Positions 18,175-27,625 of a stretch of DNA of 64,000 nt are shown here, one piece after another. Position numbers and translations under genes: made by a program. Position 1 is the stretch's first letter, and every line of letters begins with the position of its first letter. This stretch comes from DATEOR01 sp035296905 (GTDB lineage Bacteria > Actinomycetota > Thermoleophilia > Gaiellales > Gaiellaceae). The stretch lies in NCBI GenBank assembly GCA_035296905.1, contig DATHAA010000027.1:1-64000 (forward strand), written 5' to 3'. Under the pieces are notes generated by a model, which made no database searches, was not told where the DNA came from, and saw nothing but the letters and a program-made list of their open reading frames with translations.

Positions 18175-19413
18175 TCAGTCCAGCGCGGACGGCGCGAGCG
18201 AAGCTGCCCGCACGCGCAGCGAATAGCGAACGATCCAGCCCGCCGGGGCGAGCGCGATGGCGAGGCCGCCGAGCGCGAGGGCGGCGACGCCGACGGCGTC
18301 GAGGGCGAAGCCCCAGATGAGGACGAGCGCGGCTCCCGTGAGGCCGGAGAGGAGGTCGTTGAGGCCGAGAACCTTGCCTCGCTCGACCGGGCTCGTGCAG
18401 TCGGCGAGCTGGGCCGTCGCGGCGACGAAGGAGAAGCTCCAGCCGAGCCCGAGCGCGAAGAGCGTGAACGCGATCATGGCCACGCTCGTGAACCAGATGA
18501 GGCTGATCGCCGAGGCGGCCATCAGAGTGAGCCCGCCGACGAGGGCGCGCGTCCTCCCGATCCGGTCGATCAGATCGCCGACGACGATGACGAGGGCGTA
18601 CATGCCGACGACATGGGCTCCGATGATCGGGAAGACGACGTCGGCCGGATGGCCGCGGTCCACGACGACGACGCCGGTCAAGGTCATGATCCCGACCATC
18701 GTCGAGAAGCTCGCCATCGCGGCGACCATTGACGGGAGGACGCCCGGCCGGCGGATGATGACAGCGAGGTCCTCGGGCTTCTCGGCGGGCGTTTCGGCGC
18801 GCTCAGGGCCGGCGAGCATGCGCGCGATCTTGCTCGGGTCGGGCCGCACGGACGCGACGAGCACTAGGCCGAGGAGCATGAACGCGGAGGCGGCGAGCCA
18901 GGGAAGCACCAGCGCGTCCGCGTCGAGGTCCTTCCCCGCGAGCAGCGGGCTGAAGACCGTCGGGCCGAGGATGGCGCCGAAGACAGCGCCGAAGAGGACG
19001 AACGAGATCCCGCGCGCGCGCCGGCTCGGCGGGTACATGTCTCCGGCTGCAGTGCGCGCGAGGAGCGCGGTCGCGCTCGCGGCGCCCACGAACACGAGGC
19101 CCACGAGCACCGGGACGGCGAGGTCGAACTGGGCGCCGACGGCCGCCAGGATGCCGCCCGCGATCCCGAGGGCGAAGCCGGTGACGAGGACGGGCACCCG
19201 CCCGAACCTGTCCATCGCGCGTCCTGCGGGAAGGGCAGACAGCGCTCCCGTCCCGAGGACGATCGCTGGCCCGAGCCCGACGAGGCTTCGGACGCCGACT
19301 ACGAGCACGACCGTCAGCGTCGCTACGGCGGCCGACAGCTGCAGCATCGCCGAGTTCGCGGCCAGGGACGCGGAGAGGAGGATCGTGTTGCGGCGGACAG
19401 GAAGTTCAGTCAT
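18175..19413 (-). CDS. MFS transporter
   Basis: 412 aa with twelve hydrophobic segments; the MFS loop motif is seen as GRAMDRFGRVPV after helix 2, and a central loop near 205-220. The substrate cannot be told from the sequence. Same strand as rplM downstream. An acidic, lysine-poor cytoplasmic loop is unremarkable. Confidence 0.8.
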   Translation of the reverse strand: MTELPVRRNTILLSASLAANSAMLQLSAAVATLTVVLVVGVRSLVGLGPAIVLGTGALSALPAGRAMDRFGRVPVLVTGFALGIAGGILAAVGAQFDLAVPVLVGLVFVGAASATALLARTAAGDMYPPSRRARGISFVLFGAVFGAILGPTVFSPLLAGKDLDADALVLPWLAASAFMLLGLVLVASVRPDPSKIARMLAGPERAETPAEKPEDLAVIIRRPGVLPSMVAAMASFSTMVGIMTLTGVVVVDRGHPADVVFPIIGAHVVGMYALVIVVGDLIDRIGRTRALVGGLTLMAASAISLIWFTSVAMIAFTLFALGLGWSFSFVAATAQLADCTSPVERGKVLGLNDLLSGLTGAALVLIWGFALDAVGVAALALGGLAIALAPAGWIVRYSLRVRAASLAPSALD

Positions 19414-19489
19414 CGAGCAGCCCCATTAAACCCATGCGAAAGGGCGGCAGTGCCGCGCTCCACGTGGACAGCCGCTTAGCCTACGGCGC

Positions 19490-19753
19490 GTGCGCCGGCG
19501 GGTCGTGCTCCACGGCAGGGTCCAGGGAGTCTTCTTCCGCGACTCGCTGCGCCGGCTGGCCGAGCAGCACGGTGTCTCCGGCTGGGCTCGCAACACACCT
19601 GAGGGGGACGTCGAGGCCGTCTTCGAGGGGGAGCCCCACGACGTCGAGCGGCTCGTCTCCTTCGCCCGGAAGGGACCACCGGACGCGCGCGTCGAAGCCG
19701 TGGACGTCCACGAGGAAGAGCCGGAGCGGCTCTCCGGCTTCGCGATCAGGTAG
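19490..19753 (+). CDS. acyP: Acylphosphatase
   Basis: Hydrolyses acyl phosphates such as carbamoyl- or 1,3-bisphosphoglyceryl phosphate. The 87 aa protein has GRVQGVFFRDS with catalytic Arg17 and WARNTPEGDVE with Asn35, the two active-site residues of the family. The end overlaps the convergent PAP2 gene by 8 bp. Confidence 0.92.
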   Translation: MRRRVVLHGRVQGVFFRDSLRRLAEQHGVSGWARNTPEGDVEAVFEGEPHDVERLVSFARKGPPDARVEAVDVHEEEPERLSGFAIR

Positions 19754-20720
19754 AGGTGGCCGCCGCCGCGGCCTCGCGCTCCTCGCGCCGCTCAGCCAGG
19801 CGGTCGAAGAGGCGGTTGACCGCCCAGAACGCGATCAGGGTGTACAGCCAGCCGAGGAAGATGTCCACGACGTAGTGCTCGGCCGTGTACGTGAGCGCGT
19901 AGGTCATGGCGAGCGGGTAGAGGGCGAGCAAGACGCGAGCCCACCGCGGCACCAACGGCCACAGGACCAGCGCGACGAGCAAGGTGTAGGCCCCGTGCAG
20001 CGACGGCACCGCCGCCACCTGGTTCGAGTAGGCGGCGCCCTTCTCGTAGAGCGTGTCGAAGTTGCCGATTGGAATGTGGCTCCAGATGATCCCGATCGAG
20101 CGCGTCGTCGGCTCGAGCTCGCCGAGCTGGCTCGCCATCCACGGCGGCGCAGCCGGGAAGAGTGCGTACGTGGCGAACGCCATCATCGCGATCGCCGAGA
20201 CCATGACGACGTAGCGCCGGAACCGGTCCCGCGCGACAAACCAGAGCACGGCTGCGACGACGTACGTCGCGAGGAAGTAGCTCACGTACACGAGCCACGC
20301 GAGGTAGTCGTACCAATGGATGGTGAACGGTCCGTCCCAGAGCCAGTGCTGCAGGCGCACCGTCGGCGCGACCCCAAGGCCGAGGATCTCGTCGGCGCGG
20401 AGCTGCGGCAGGACGTACGCCTGGAAGAAGAGCCCGTCGGCCTGTCCCCGCAGGAGGTCGTAGACCCAAAGGATGGCGAGGAACGGGAGCCACTCGAGGA
20501 CGACGCTTCGCACCCAGCCCTTCACATTGGTCAGCGAGAGCGCGAGCAGGCCGAGCAGGATCCACATGACGAGCATGTCGCGCGAGAGCGGTAGGCCTCG
20601 TTCGAGCCAGAAGATCGCGAACGCGGCCAGCCAGACGATCGGGCCGCCCCAGCGCAGGATGCGGAGCGTCGTCGGCGAGGCCAACCGGGAGCGCGCGGCG
20701 TCGGTCGCGTTCATCCGCAA
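19746..20720 (-). CDS. PAP2-family membrane protein
   Basis: 324 aa, about eight helices. The lipid-phosphatase core is visible as VPSLHGAYT (S-x-H) and later TAEHYVVDIFLGW with the second catalytic histidine; FPAAPPWM before them is typical of the PAP2_3 group. Ends in a charged coil and an alanine-rich tail. It is the second PAP2 protein in the window and not closely similar to the first. Start could be ATG 20720 or 20714. Confidence 0.8.
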   Translation of the reverse strand: MRMNATDAARSRLASPTTLRILRWGGPIVWLAAFAIFWLERGLPLSRDMLVMWILLGLLALSLTNVKGWVRSVVLEWLPFLAILWVYDLLRGQADGLFFQAYVLPQLRADEILGLGVAPTVRLQHWLWDGPFTIHWYDYLAWLVYVSYFLATYVVAAVLWFVARDRFRRYVVMVSAIAMMAFATYALFPAAPPWMASQLGELEPTTRSIGIIWSHIPIGNFDTLYEKGAAYSNQVAAVPSLHGAYTLLVALVLWPLVPRWARVLLALYPLAMTYALTYTAEHYVVDIFLGWLYTLIAFWAVNRLFDRLAERREEREAAAAATST

Positions 20721-20773
20721 GAGGCTAGCGGCTGCGAGTTTGTCGTTGAGCCGCTCGTGGCAAGAATCGCCTC

Positions 20774-21088
20774 ATGCCGTTTGAGCAATATCACGAGCCC
20801 GCCGACGAGCTCCCGGAGAAGACACGGACGTTCGCACGGATCTGCCTGTCGCTGATCGAAGAGGCCGAGGCGATCGACTGGTACGAGCAGCGCCTCGCTC
20901 TCGAAAAGGACCCGGAGGCGCGCGCGATCATGGAGAACGCGCAGCAGGAGGAGTTCAAGCACTTCGCCATGAACCTCGAGTTCCTGTCGCGCCGGAACGA
21001 GAAGTGGCGCACCGTGCTGCAGGATGTCCTCTTCAAGGAAGGCGACATCGTCGAGCACGGCGAGGCCGCCGAAGCCGAGCTCGACTAG
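20774..21088 (+). CDS. EncFtn-like ferritin (encapsulated-ferritin family) without visible shell gene
   Basis: 104 aa. The helix LIEEAEAIDWYEQR and the later QQEEFKHFAMNLEFLSRR match the two metal-binding helices of encapsulated ferritin-like proteins. Compared from memory with Rhodospirillum rubrum EncFtn, its Glu32, Trp38, Tyr39, Glu62 and His65 correspond here to Glu30, Trp36, Tyr37, Glu60 and His63, all shifted by two. Such proteins form iron-oxidising dimers and rings inside encapsulin shells. No encapsulin gene is in the window and the C-terminus (HGEAAEAELD) lacks the usual LTVGSL-like cargo tag, so this one may act free or be tagged differently. Confidence 0.8.
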   Translation: MPFEQYHEPADELPEKTRTFARICLSLIEEAEAIDWYEQRLALEKDPEARAIMENAQQEEFKHFAMNLEFLSRRNEKWRTVLQDVLFKEGDIVEHGEAAEAELD

Positions 21089-22232
21089 AGCGAGAGGTGT
21101 CGCATGACGGCGATGCCGGCGACCGGCATCGCGGCAGCAAGCCCATAGGCGAGCGACCACGATCCTGCCTCCACGACGGCCGCGAAGGCCGGCGGGGCGA
21201 TTGCGCTCGTGATCGCGAGAGCCGTTTGCTGGAAGCCGAGCGCGGCGCCGGCCCTCCTCCTCCCCGCGAGCTCGGCGGCGGCCGTGAAGGACAGGCCGTT
21301 CCAGCTCAGCGAGAGCGCGCCCGCCACCACGAAGACGGGGAGAAGGATCGGCAGCGGCGCCGAGAGGAGTGCGGCGGCAGCCGCGAGCGACACGGTCAAA
21401 CCAAGAGCGAGCCGCCGGAGCGGCGCGATCCGCGCCCTGAGGCGGTCGGACCAGCGGCCGGTGACGATCCGCGCCACGGCGCCGAGCGCCTGGATGAGTG
21501 CGAACACGCCCGCCGCCTCAGCCGTGCTCAGGCCTCGCTCGCCGTGCAGGAAGAGGATGAGGAAGCTCAGGATGCTGATCTGCGCGGCGAGGACGAGTGC
21601 GCTCCCGATCGAAAGCTGCCACATGCGGGGGTCACGCACGGGATGGCCGATGTCCGTCAGCTCGCCCTCGTCATGCGGCGCCTCGCGGAGCCCGCTCGCG
21701 CCCGCGACCGCCGCGACGAAGCATCCCACCGCAAGCGCGACGAGGCCGGCTTGGAGCCCTCCGGCTGCCTCGATCGGAGGAAGGAGGAGCGCTGCGAGCA
21801 GGCCGCCGATCGGCAGCGCTGTCTGCCGGATCCCGAGGGCGAAGCCACGCTCCTCCTGGGCGAACCAGCTCATGACGGCGCGTCCGCTCGCCGCGTTCAC
21901 GCTCGCCCCTGAGGCGCCGCCGAGAGTGAGCGCGATCACGAGGACCCCAAACGAGGGAGCGAACGCGGCGACCAGCAGTCCCGCCCCGCAGCCGGCGAGC
22001 CCGGTTGCGAGCACGACCCGCTCGCCGACCCGGTCGGCCAGGAGGCCCCAGGCCAGGAGCGTGAAGACGGAGCCCGCATTGGCGGCCGCGATCGCGAGGC
22101 CGACGTGCGTCAGATCGAGGGCGTATTCCTCCTGCAGGGCGGCGCGAGAACCGGTATGCCGAGAAAGACCGCCGAGTAGGCGGTCTGTGCGCCCGTCCCG
22201 AGCGCAAGGATCGTCCAGCGGTAGCGCGCCAC
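21085..22232 (-). pseudogene. MFS transporter with a frameshift near its 5' end
   Basis: The first 31 residues are read from GTG 22232 (ARYRWTILALGTGAQTAYSA...), then the frame closes; the homologous continuation (ALQEEYALDLTHVG and eleven further helices) is one frame away, from about 22140 to the stop at 21085. A single missing base in the GC run at 22138-22146 explains it. The total would be about 382 aa, normal for MFS. Both parts keep good codon bias, so this is either a very recent mutation or a sequence error. Starts 24 bp after the guaA stop. Confidence 0.75.
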
Positions 22233-22256
22233 CGCTTCGAGGCTAGCGGCGGAGCG

Positions 22257-23834
22257 CTATTCCCACTCGATGGTGGCGGGAGGCTTCGACGAGACATCGA
22301 GCGCCACCCTGTTCACGCCGGGGATCTCGTTGATGATCCGGCTCGAGATCGTCTCCAGGAGGTCGTACGGGAGGCGCGCCCAGTCCGCCGTCATCGCGTC
22401 CTCGGACGTGACCGCGCGGACGACGATCGGGTACGCGTATGTCCGCCCGTCCCCCTGCACCCCCACCGACCTGATTGCGGGCAGCACCGCAAAGCACTGC
22501 CAGAGCTCGCGGTAGAGACCGGCGCGGCGAACCTCTTCGAGCAGGATCGCGTCGGCGTCCCGCAGGATCTTCAGCCGCTCCTCGGTCACGTCGCCGATGA
22601 TCCGGATCGCGAGCCCCGGACCCGGGAAGGGATGCCGCCAAACCATCTCCTCCGGAAGGCCCAGCTCCTCGCCGACCCTGCGCACCTCGTCCTTGAAGAG
22701 CACGCGGAGCGGCTCGACGAGATCGAAGTCCATTTCCTCAGGAAGCCCGCCGACGTTGTGGTGCGACTTGATGGTCTCGGCCGCGCCGGCATGCCCGCCG
22801 CCGGACTCAATCACGTCGGAGTAGAGCGTGCCCTGCACGAGCCAGCGGACGTCGCCGAGCTTTCGCGCCTCGTCCTCGAAGACGCGGATGAACTCCTCGC
22901 CGATCCTCTTGCGCTTCTCCTCCGGGTCGGTGATGCCTTCGAGCCGTGCGAGGAAGCGGTCGGCCGCGTCGACGTGGACGAGCGGCACGTGGAAATGACG
23001 GCCGAAGGTCTCGACGACCTGTTCGGCTTCGTCCTTCCTGAGCAGGCCGTGGTCGACGAAGACGCAGGTCAGCTGATCGCCGACCGCCTTGTGGACGAGG
23101 AGCGCGGCGACGGCCGAGTCGACGCCCCCGGAGAGCGCGCAGAGCACGCGGTCGCTGCCGACCTGGCTGCGAATGCGGTGGGTCTCCTCCTCGATCACCG
23201 CGGCGGCGGTCCAGAGCGGCGGTGCGTCGGCGACCCGATAAAGGAAGTTCTTCAGGAGATCGTTCCCGTAGGGCGTGTGGACGACCTCGGGGTGGAACTG
23301 GACGCCGTAGAGCCCGCGGTCGGGGTCCTCGAAGGCGGCGATCGGCGTCGAGTCCGAGCCTGCGACGACGCGGGTGCCCTCGGGCGGCGCCGTCACCGAG
23401 TCGCGGTGGCTCATCCAGGAGACCTGTTCCGCCGGGAGGCCGGCGAAGAGCGCGCCGTCCTCCGTGCGGATCTCGGTGCGGCCGAACTCGCTGACTCCGG
23501 TCGGCTCGACGCGCCCGCCGAGCTCCTGGGCCATGACCTGCATCCCGTAGCAGATGCCGAGCACGGGCACGCCGAGCTCAAAGAGGCCGGGATCGACCGA
23601 AGGAGCGCCGTCCGCATAGACCGAGGACGGACCGCCGGAGAGGATGATTGCGAGCGGGTGCCGGGCGGCGAGCTGGGCGGCGGGCACGCGGTGCGAGACG
23701 AGCTCGGAGTAGACACGGCATTCGCGGACGCGGCGCGCGATCAGCTGGGAGTACTGGCCGCCGAGGTCAACGACGAGGACGGGGCGCTCTTCGACCGGCG
23801 GCTCGGGCAGTTGGACGACGACGGCGTCGGCCAT
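22257..23834 (-). CDS. guaA: GMP synthase (glutamine-hydrolysing)
   Basis: Converts XMP to GMP. 525 aa: class I amidotransferase (about 18-205; LGICYGMQ nucleophile Cys, FHPEVVHT His-Glu), ATP pyrophosphatase with the SGGVDS P-loop (about 235), and the C-terminal dimerisation domain ending PPATIEWE. ATG 23834 is chosen over the upstream in-frame start at 23882. Downstream of guaB3 on the same strand, with a dispersed hairpin element in the 130 bp gap. Confidence 0.97.
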   Translation of the reverse strand: MADAVVVQLPEPPVEERPVLVVDLGGQYSQLIARRVRECRVYSELVSHRVPAAQLAARHPLAIILSGGPSSVYADGAPSVDPGLFELGVPVLGICYGMQVMAQELGGRVEPTGVSEFGRTEIRTEDGALFAGLPAEQVSWMSHRDSVTAPPEGTRVVAGSDSTPIAAFEDPDRGLYGVQFHPEVVHTPYGNDLLKNFLYRVADAPPLWTAAAVIEEETHRIRSQVGSDRVLCALSGGVDSAVAALLVHKAVGDQLTCVFVDHGLLRKDEAEQVVETFGRHFHVPLVHVDAADRFLARLEGITDPEEKRKRIGEEFIRVFEDEARKLGDVRWLVQGTLYSDVIESGGGHAGAAETIKSHHNVGGLPEEMDFDLVEPLRVLFKDEVRRVGEELGLPEEMVWRHPFPGPGLAIRIIGDVTEERLKILRDADAILLEEVRRAGLYRELWQCFAVLPAIRSVGVQGDGRTYAYPIVVRAVTSEDAMTADWARLPYDLLETISSRIINEIPGVNRVALDVSSKPPATIEWE

Positions 23835-23869
23835 CAGCCCGTCGCCTTTCGCTTCGCTCTCGGTACAAA

Positions 23870-23935
23870 CCGCGCGCCACATGCGCGCCCGGGGTGGTTA
23901 CGCTCGAAAGCGGGTGGAGGCATGGGGTGGCCCCG
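23870..23935 (-). repeat. Dispersed three-hairpin element between guaB3 and guaA
   Basis: Positions 23898-23935 are almost identical to 57055-57092 (one difference in 38), and CCGCGCGCCAC at 23870-23880 recurs at 57027-57037 with the same 17 nt spacer. Three stems are possible: CGCGC/GCGCG, CGCT/AGCG with a 4 nt loop, and GGGG/CCCC with loop TGG. It begins 29 nt after the guaB3 stop. Confidence 0.65.
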
Positions 23936-23964
23936 GCGGGAGCGGGCAACGCGGCCCCGCTCGG

Positions 23965-25122
23965 TCATCCCATCCCGATCCGCTGCGCCTGCTGCAGCGC
24001 CTTGCCCTCCGTCTTGATCGACGGCGCCAGCATGATCTCCGCGCGCTGGAAGTCGTGGATGTTCTCGTACCCGCACGTCGCCATGGACGTGCGGAGCGCG
24101 CCCATCAGGTTCAGCGTCCCGTCATTTTCGCGCGCGGGGCCCACCACGATCTCCTCCAGGGCCGCCGCCTGCTTCACCTCGACCCGCGCGCCCCGTGGCA
24201 ACGTCGGGTGGAACGTCGCCATCCCCCAGTGGAAGCCGCGGCCCGGCGCCTCTTCCGCCCGGGCAAGCGGCGAGCCGATCATGACCGCGTCCGCGCCGCA
24301 GGCGATCGCCTTCGCGATATCCCCTCCGGTCCGCATCCCGCCGTCCGCGATTACGTTCACGTACTTGCCGGTCGCGAGCAGGTGCTCTGCGCGCGCCGCC
24401 GCCGCATCCGAGATCGCCGTCGCCTGCGGGACGCCGACCCCGAGAACACCGCGCGTCGTACACGCGGCTCCGGGACCGACGCCGACGAGCACGCCCTCGG
24501 CACCGGTGCGCATTAGGTGCAGCGCAGTGTGGTAGCTGGCGCATCCGCCGACGATCACCGGAATCGGCAACTGGGAGATGAACTCCTTCAGGTTGAGAGC
24601 CGAGCCGTTCGAGGAGACGTGCTCCGCCGAGACGACGGTCCCCTGAATGACGAGCACATCGAGGCCCGCCTCGAGCGCCAGCTCGTAGTGCTCCCGGACG
24701 CGCTGCGGCGTGAGTGACCCGGCCGCCAGCACACCGCCCGCCTTGATCTCCTCGACCCGGCGTGCAATCAGCTTCGGCTCGACGGGTTGGGCGTAGATCT
24801 TCTGCATCCCACTCGTCGCCTCGGCCGGCGAAAAGGACGCGATCCGAGCCAACTGCTTGTCGGCGTCGGCGTAGCGCGTGAAGATGCCCTCGAGATTGAG
24901 CACGCCGAGGCCGCCCATCCTGCCGAGCGCGATCGCGGTCTTGGGAGAGACGACGCCGTCCATCGCCGAGGCGAGGAGCGGCAGCTCAAGTAGGTGCCCG
25001 CCGAGCTTCCAGCCGATGTCCACATCGTCCGGGTCTCGGGTGCGGCGGCTGGGGACGATCGCGATGTCGTCGAACCCGTAGGCCTGCCGCGCCTTCTTTC
25101 CGAGGCCGATCTCGACGTCCAT
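23965..25122 (-). CDS. guaB3: GuaB3 family IMP dehydrogenase-related protein
   Basis: 385 aa (beta/alpha)8 barrel of the IMPDH/GMPR family without CBS domains. The flexible loop cysteine is in GVGPGAACTTRG and the phosphate-binding segment in ADGGMRTGGDIAKAIA. GuaB3 proteins are typical of Actinobacteria and cyanobacteria, where GMP reductase activity has been reported, so the direction of the reaction should not be assumed. It precedes guaA in the same direction. Confidence 0.92.
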   Translation of the reverse strand: MDVEIGLGKKARQAYGFDDIAIVPSRRTRDPDDVDIGWKLGGHLLELPLLASAMDGVVSPKTAIALGRMGGLGVLNLEGIFTRYADADKQLARIASFSPAEATSGMQKIYAQPVEPKLIARRVEEIKAGGVLAAGSLTPQRVREHYELALEAGLDVLVIQGTVVSAEHVSSNGSALNLKEFISQLPIPVIVGGCASYHTALHLMRTGAEGVLVGVGPGAACTTRGVLGVGVPQATAISDAAAARAEHLLATGKYVNVIADGGMRTGGDIAKAIACGADAVMIGSPLARAEEAPGRGFHWGMATFHPTLPRGARVEVKQAAALEEIVVGPARENDGTLNLMGALRTSMATCGYENIHDFQRAEIMLAPSIKTEGKALQQAQRIGMG

Positions 25123-25165
25123 GAAACGATCCTACCAACCGCCCCCGGACGGGCCAGGGACCGGC

Positions 25166-26128
25166 TCAGGCGTCCTGGCGGATCGGCTCGAGGCGGTCGA
25201 GCGCGACGTGGGAACCGAGGCGCTGAGCCTCGCGGAAGTCGAACCGCCCGGGGCCGGCTTCGAGCACCGACGCGGCGCTCGCGGCCACTGAGCTGCGAAC
25301 CGCGTCCTCGTACGAGCGGTCGTGCATGCGTGCCGCGATGAAGGCTGCGAGAAGCGTGTCGCCGGCTCCGACTGTCGAGACGGCCTCGAGCCGCGGCGCC
25401 CGAGCACGCACACGGACGTCGTCGGCGCGCTCTTCGCGGAAGAGCCCATAACACCCGGTGTCGAGCGTGATGAGGACGTTTCGGGCGCCGAGGTCGGCGA
25501 TCTCGTCGAGGGCGCTCGTCAGGTCTTCCTCGTCGACGAACTCGTGCCCCACCAGGGACTCGGCCTCGCGCAGGTTCGGCGCGACAAGGTAGGGCTCGGC
25601 CTCGATCCCGAGCCGGAGGGCTTCGCCTTCCGAGTCGAGCACGGTCATCAGCCCACGGCGATTCCCATCGCGGATGAGCTTCGCATAGAGGCCTGGGTCG
25701 ACGTCGCGCGGGAGCGATCCGGCGAAGACGACGTAGGCCGCGCCCTGCGAGAGATAGGCGAGCTTCTCGCGGAGCACGTCGAGCTCGTCCTCGGACACCT
25801 CGGGCCCCCACTCGTTGATCTCCGTGTAGACATTGGAGGTCGGGTCGAGCACGGCCGTGGACGTGCGCGACTCGCCGCGGATCCGGACGAAGTCGTTGAG
25901 GATTCCCTCGTTCGTCAGCTCCTCGACGAGCAGCGTTCCGGTTCGGCCACCGGCGAGACCGGTGCAGACCACCGGCACTCCGAGGCGGCGCGCGGCGCGT
26001 GCGACGTTGATCCCCTTCCCGCCAGCGCTCGACGTGCCCTCGCTCGCGCGATGGCGCTGCCCGAGCTGGAAGTTCGGGACGAGCAACGTGCGGTCGATCG
26101 CAGCGTTGAGAGTGACGGTGACGATCAT
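25166..26128 (-). CDS. PfkB-family sugar kinase, 1-phosphofructokinase-like
   Basis: 320 aa ribokinase-fold kinase. VTLNAAIDRT at the N-terminus, GGKGINVARA, and STVGAGDTLLAAF with the catalytic Asp are the features of the FruK/LacC/PfkB branch. No PTS genes are nearby, so the substrate may be fructose-1-phosphate, fructose-6-phosphate or tagatose-6-phosphate. The start overlaps the last base of the carboxypeptidase gene. Confidence 0.82.
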   Translation of the reverse strand: MIVTVTLNAAIDRTLLVPNFQLGQRHRASEGTSSAGGKGINVARAARRLGVPVVCTGLAGGRTGTLLVEELTNEGILNDFVRIRGESRTSTAVLDPTSNVYTEINEWGPEVSEDELDVLREKLAYLSQGAAYVVFAGSLPRDVDPGLYAKLIRDGNRRGLMTVLDSEGEALRLGIEAEPYLVAPNLREAESLVGHEFVDEEDLTSALDEIADLGARNVLITLDTGCYGLFREERADDVRVRARAPRLEAVSTVGAGDTLLAAFIAARMHDRSYEDAVRSSVAASAASVLEAGPGRFDFREAQRLGSHVALDRLEPIRQDA

Positions 26129-27273
26129 CAGAAGGGCGAGAGGCTCGAGAGCATGTCACCGGCCTCGTCGAGCGCCCGCCCAGCGTACCAGCGCACCCGT
26201 GCGGGCAAGCTCGGCTCGTCGACCGTCTCGCTCGAGACGAGCGGGTGGCGGGCGACGACCTTGTCCCCGTCGTAGACCACGATCTCGCCGACCGGATCGC
26301 CCTGCGAGACCGGAAGGTCGAGCGACTCGGGTGCGACGACCTTCTCCACGAGCGTGTGGTCGAGCGGGACTGTGGCACGCAGCCGGACATCGGAGACAAG
26401 TGCGACCTCGTCGTCGGAGAACGGGACGGCGACCTGCGCGTACGGCTCGTTGCGCGAGATCACCTGTACGCGCCCGTAGTGGCCGAAGCCCCAGTCGAGG
26501 AGCGCGCCGAGGTCGCGGTTTCGCTTGCCGCGCGTCGGGCCACCGAGGATGACCGCGTACATCGTGGCCCCGTCTCGCTCGGCCGCCGCGATCTCGCTCC
26601 AGCCGGCCAGGTCGGTGTGCCCGGTCTTGATCCCGATGGCGCCCGGATACGTCGTCAGCAGGTCGTTCCACGCGTAGAGCGTGCGTCCGCCAGCGATCTC
26701 GCCGCCGGTCTGCTCGACGATGCGGCGGAAGAGAGCGTGCTTCATGTCTTCCCGGGCCAGCGTGTACGTGTCCATCGCGGACGAGTAGTGGCCCGGCGTG
26801 TCGAGCCCGTCGGGGACGGCGTAGTGCGTGTCGTCGAGAGCGAGCTCCGCGGCGCGCTCGTTCATCATCCCGATGAACTTCTTGACGCTTCCGCCGACGT
26901 CCGCCGCCAGCGCGTAGGCGGCGTCGTTCGCGCTCTGGACGAGCGCGGCGGCGAGAAGATCTTTGACCTTGAGTCGCTCGCCCGCCTGGAGGTTGATCGT
27001 CGACTCCCCCACCGACGGAGCGGGCCCCTCGACGCGGACGGTGTCGTTCTTTTTCGTGTTCTCCATCGTGAGCAGCGCCGTCATGAGCTTGGTGAGACTC
27101 GCCATCGGGAGCCGGCGGTCAGGGTTCAGCGCGTAGAGCGTCTCCCCGGTGTGTCCGTCAACGAGCAGCGCGGCGGAGGCCTTCACGGTGGGCGGAGGCG
27201 TAGCGGCGATGGCCGCCTGGGCTGCGGCGAGGGAGAAAAGCAGCCCGGCGAGGAGGGCAAGACGCCGGAGCAC
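26128..27273 (-). CDS. D-alanyl-D-alanine carboxypeptidase (DacA/PBP5-like)
   Basis: Trims D-Ala from peptidoglycan stem peptides outside the membrane. 381 aa: N-terminal signal peptide of about 23 residues ending near AIAA, then SLTK (active Ser in S-x-x-K), SAN (S-x-N) and KTGHT (K-T-G) in the right order, and a C-terminal PBP5_C-like beta domain. The last residues form an amphipathic helix, probably the membrane anchor. Confidence 0.93.
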   Translation of the reverse strand: MLRRLALLAGLLFSLAAAQAAIAATPPPTVKASAALLVDGHTGETLYALNPDRRLPMASLTKLMTALLTMENTKKNDTVRVEGPAPSVGESTINLQAGERLKVKDLLAAALVQSANDAAYALAADVGGSVKKFIGMMNERAAELALDDTHYAVPDGLDTPGHYSSAMDTYTLAREDMKHALFRRIVEQTGGEIAGGRTLYAWNDLLTTYPGAIGIKTGHTDLAGWSEIAAAERDGATMYAVILGGPTRGKRNRDLGALLDWGFGHYGRVQVISRNEPYAQVAVPFSDDEVALVSDVRLRATVPLDHTLVEKVVAPESLDLPVSQGDPVGEIVVYDGDKVVARHPLVSSETVDEPSLPARVRWYAGRALDEAGDMLSSLSPF

Positions 27274-27301
27274 GGACCCCAGCGTATAAATTCAGGTCGC
27301 G

Positions 27302-27625
27302 ATGGGTCTGGTCGAACGGCACAGCTCGCCCGAGCGCGTACGCGGACGGGAGCGGGGCTTCGAGATTCAACTCGGCGAGCTCGGCGGCTTCGAGCTGCGA
27401 CCGACCCGGCTCTTCCTCTGGCCGGGCTCTGACCGCCAAGGACAGGCCCGGATCCTGTCGCTGGGCCGCGCGCCGCGGAACCTCCTCCTCCCGAGGAAGG
27501 AGAGCGAATACGTCGCCGGCGCAGTGCGAATGCGCTCCGTCGGGAATCCGCTCATGACGCTCGCCCTCGCCGCTGTGCACACGGCGAAGGCCGTCAGGCA
27601 ACGCGGATCTTCTGACCTGGGCTGA
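27302..27625 (+). CDS. Hypothetical protein
   Basis: A 107 aa frame with GC-rich third positions like its neighbours, starting at ATG 27302 just outside the divergent carboxypeptidase gene and overlapping the LysM gene end by 32 bp. I recognise no family. The sequence is basic, with one hydrophobic stretch (PLMTLALAAVHTA). It is the best candidate for the gap, since the antisense frame there is proline/arginine nonsense, but it could be non-coding. Confidence 0.4.
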   Translation: MGLVERHSSPERVRGRERGFEIQLGELGGFELRPTRLFLWPGSDRQGQARILSLGRAPRNLLLPRKESEYVAGAVRMRSVGNPLMTLALAAVHTAKAVRQRGSSDLG

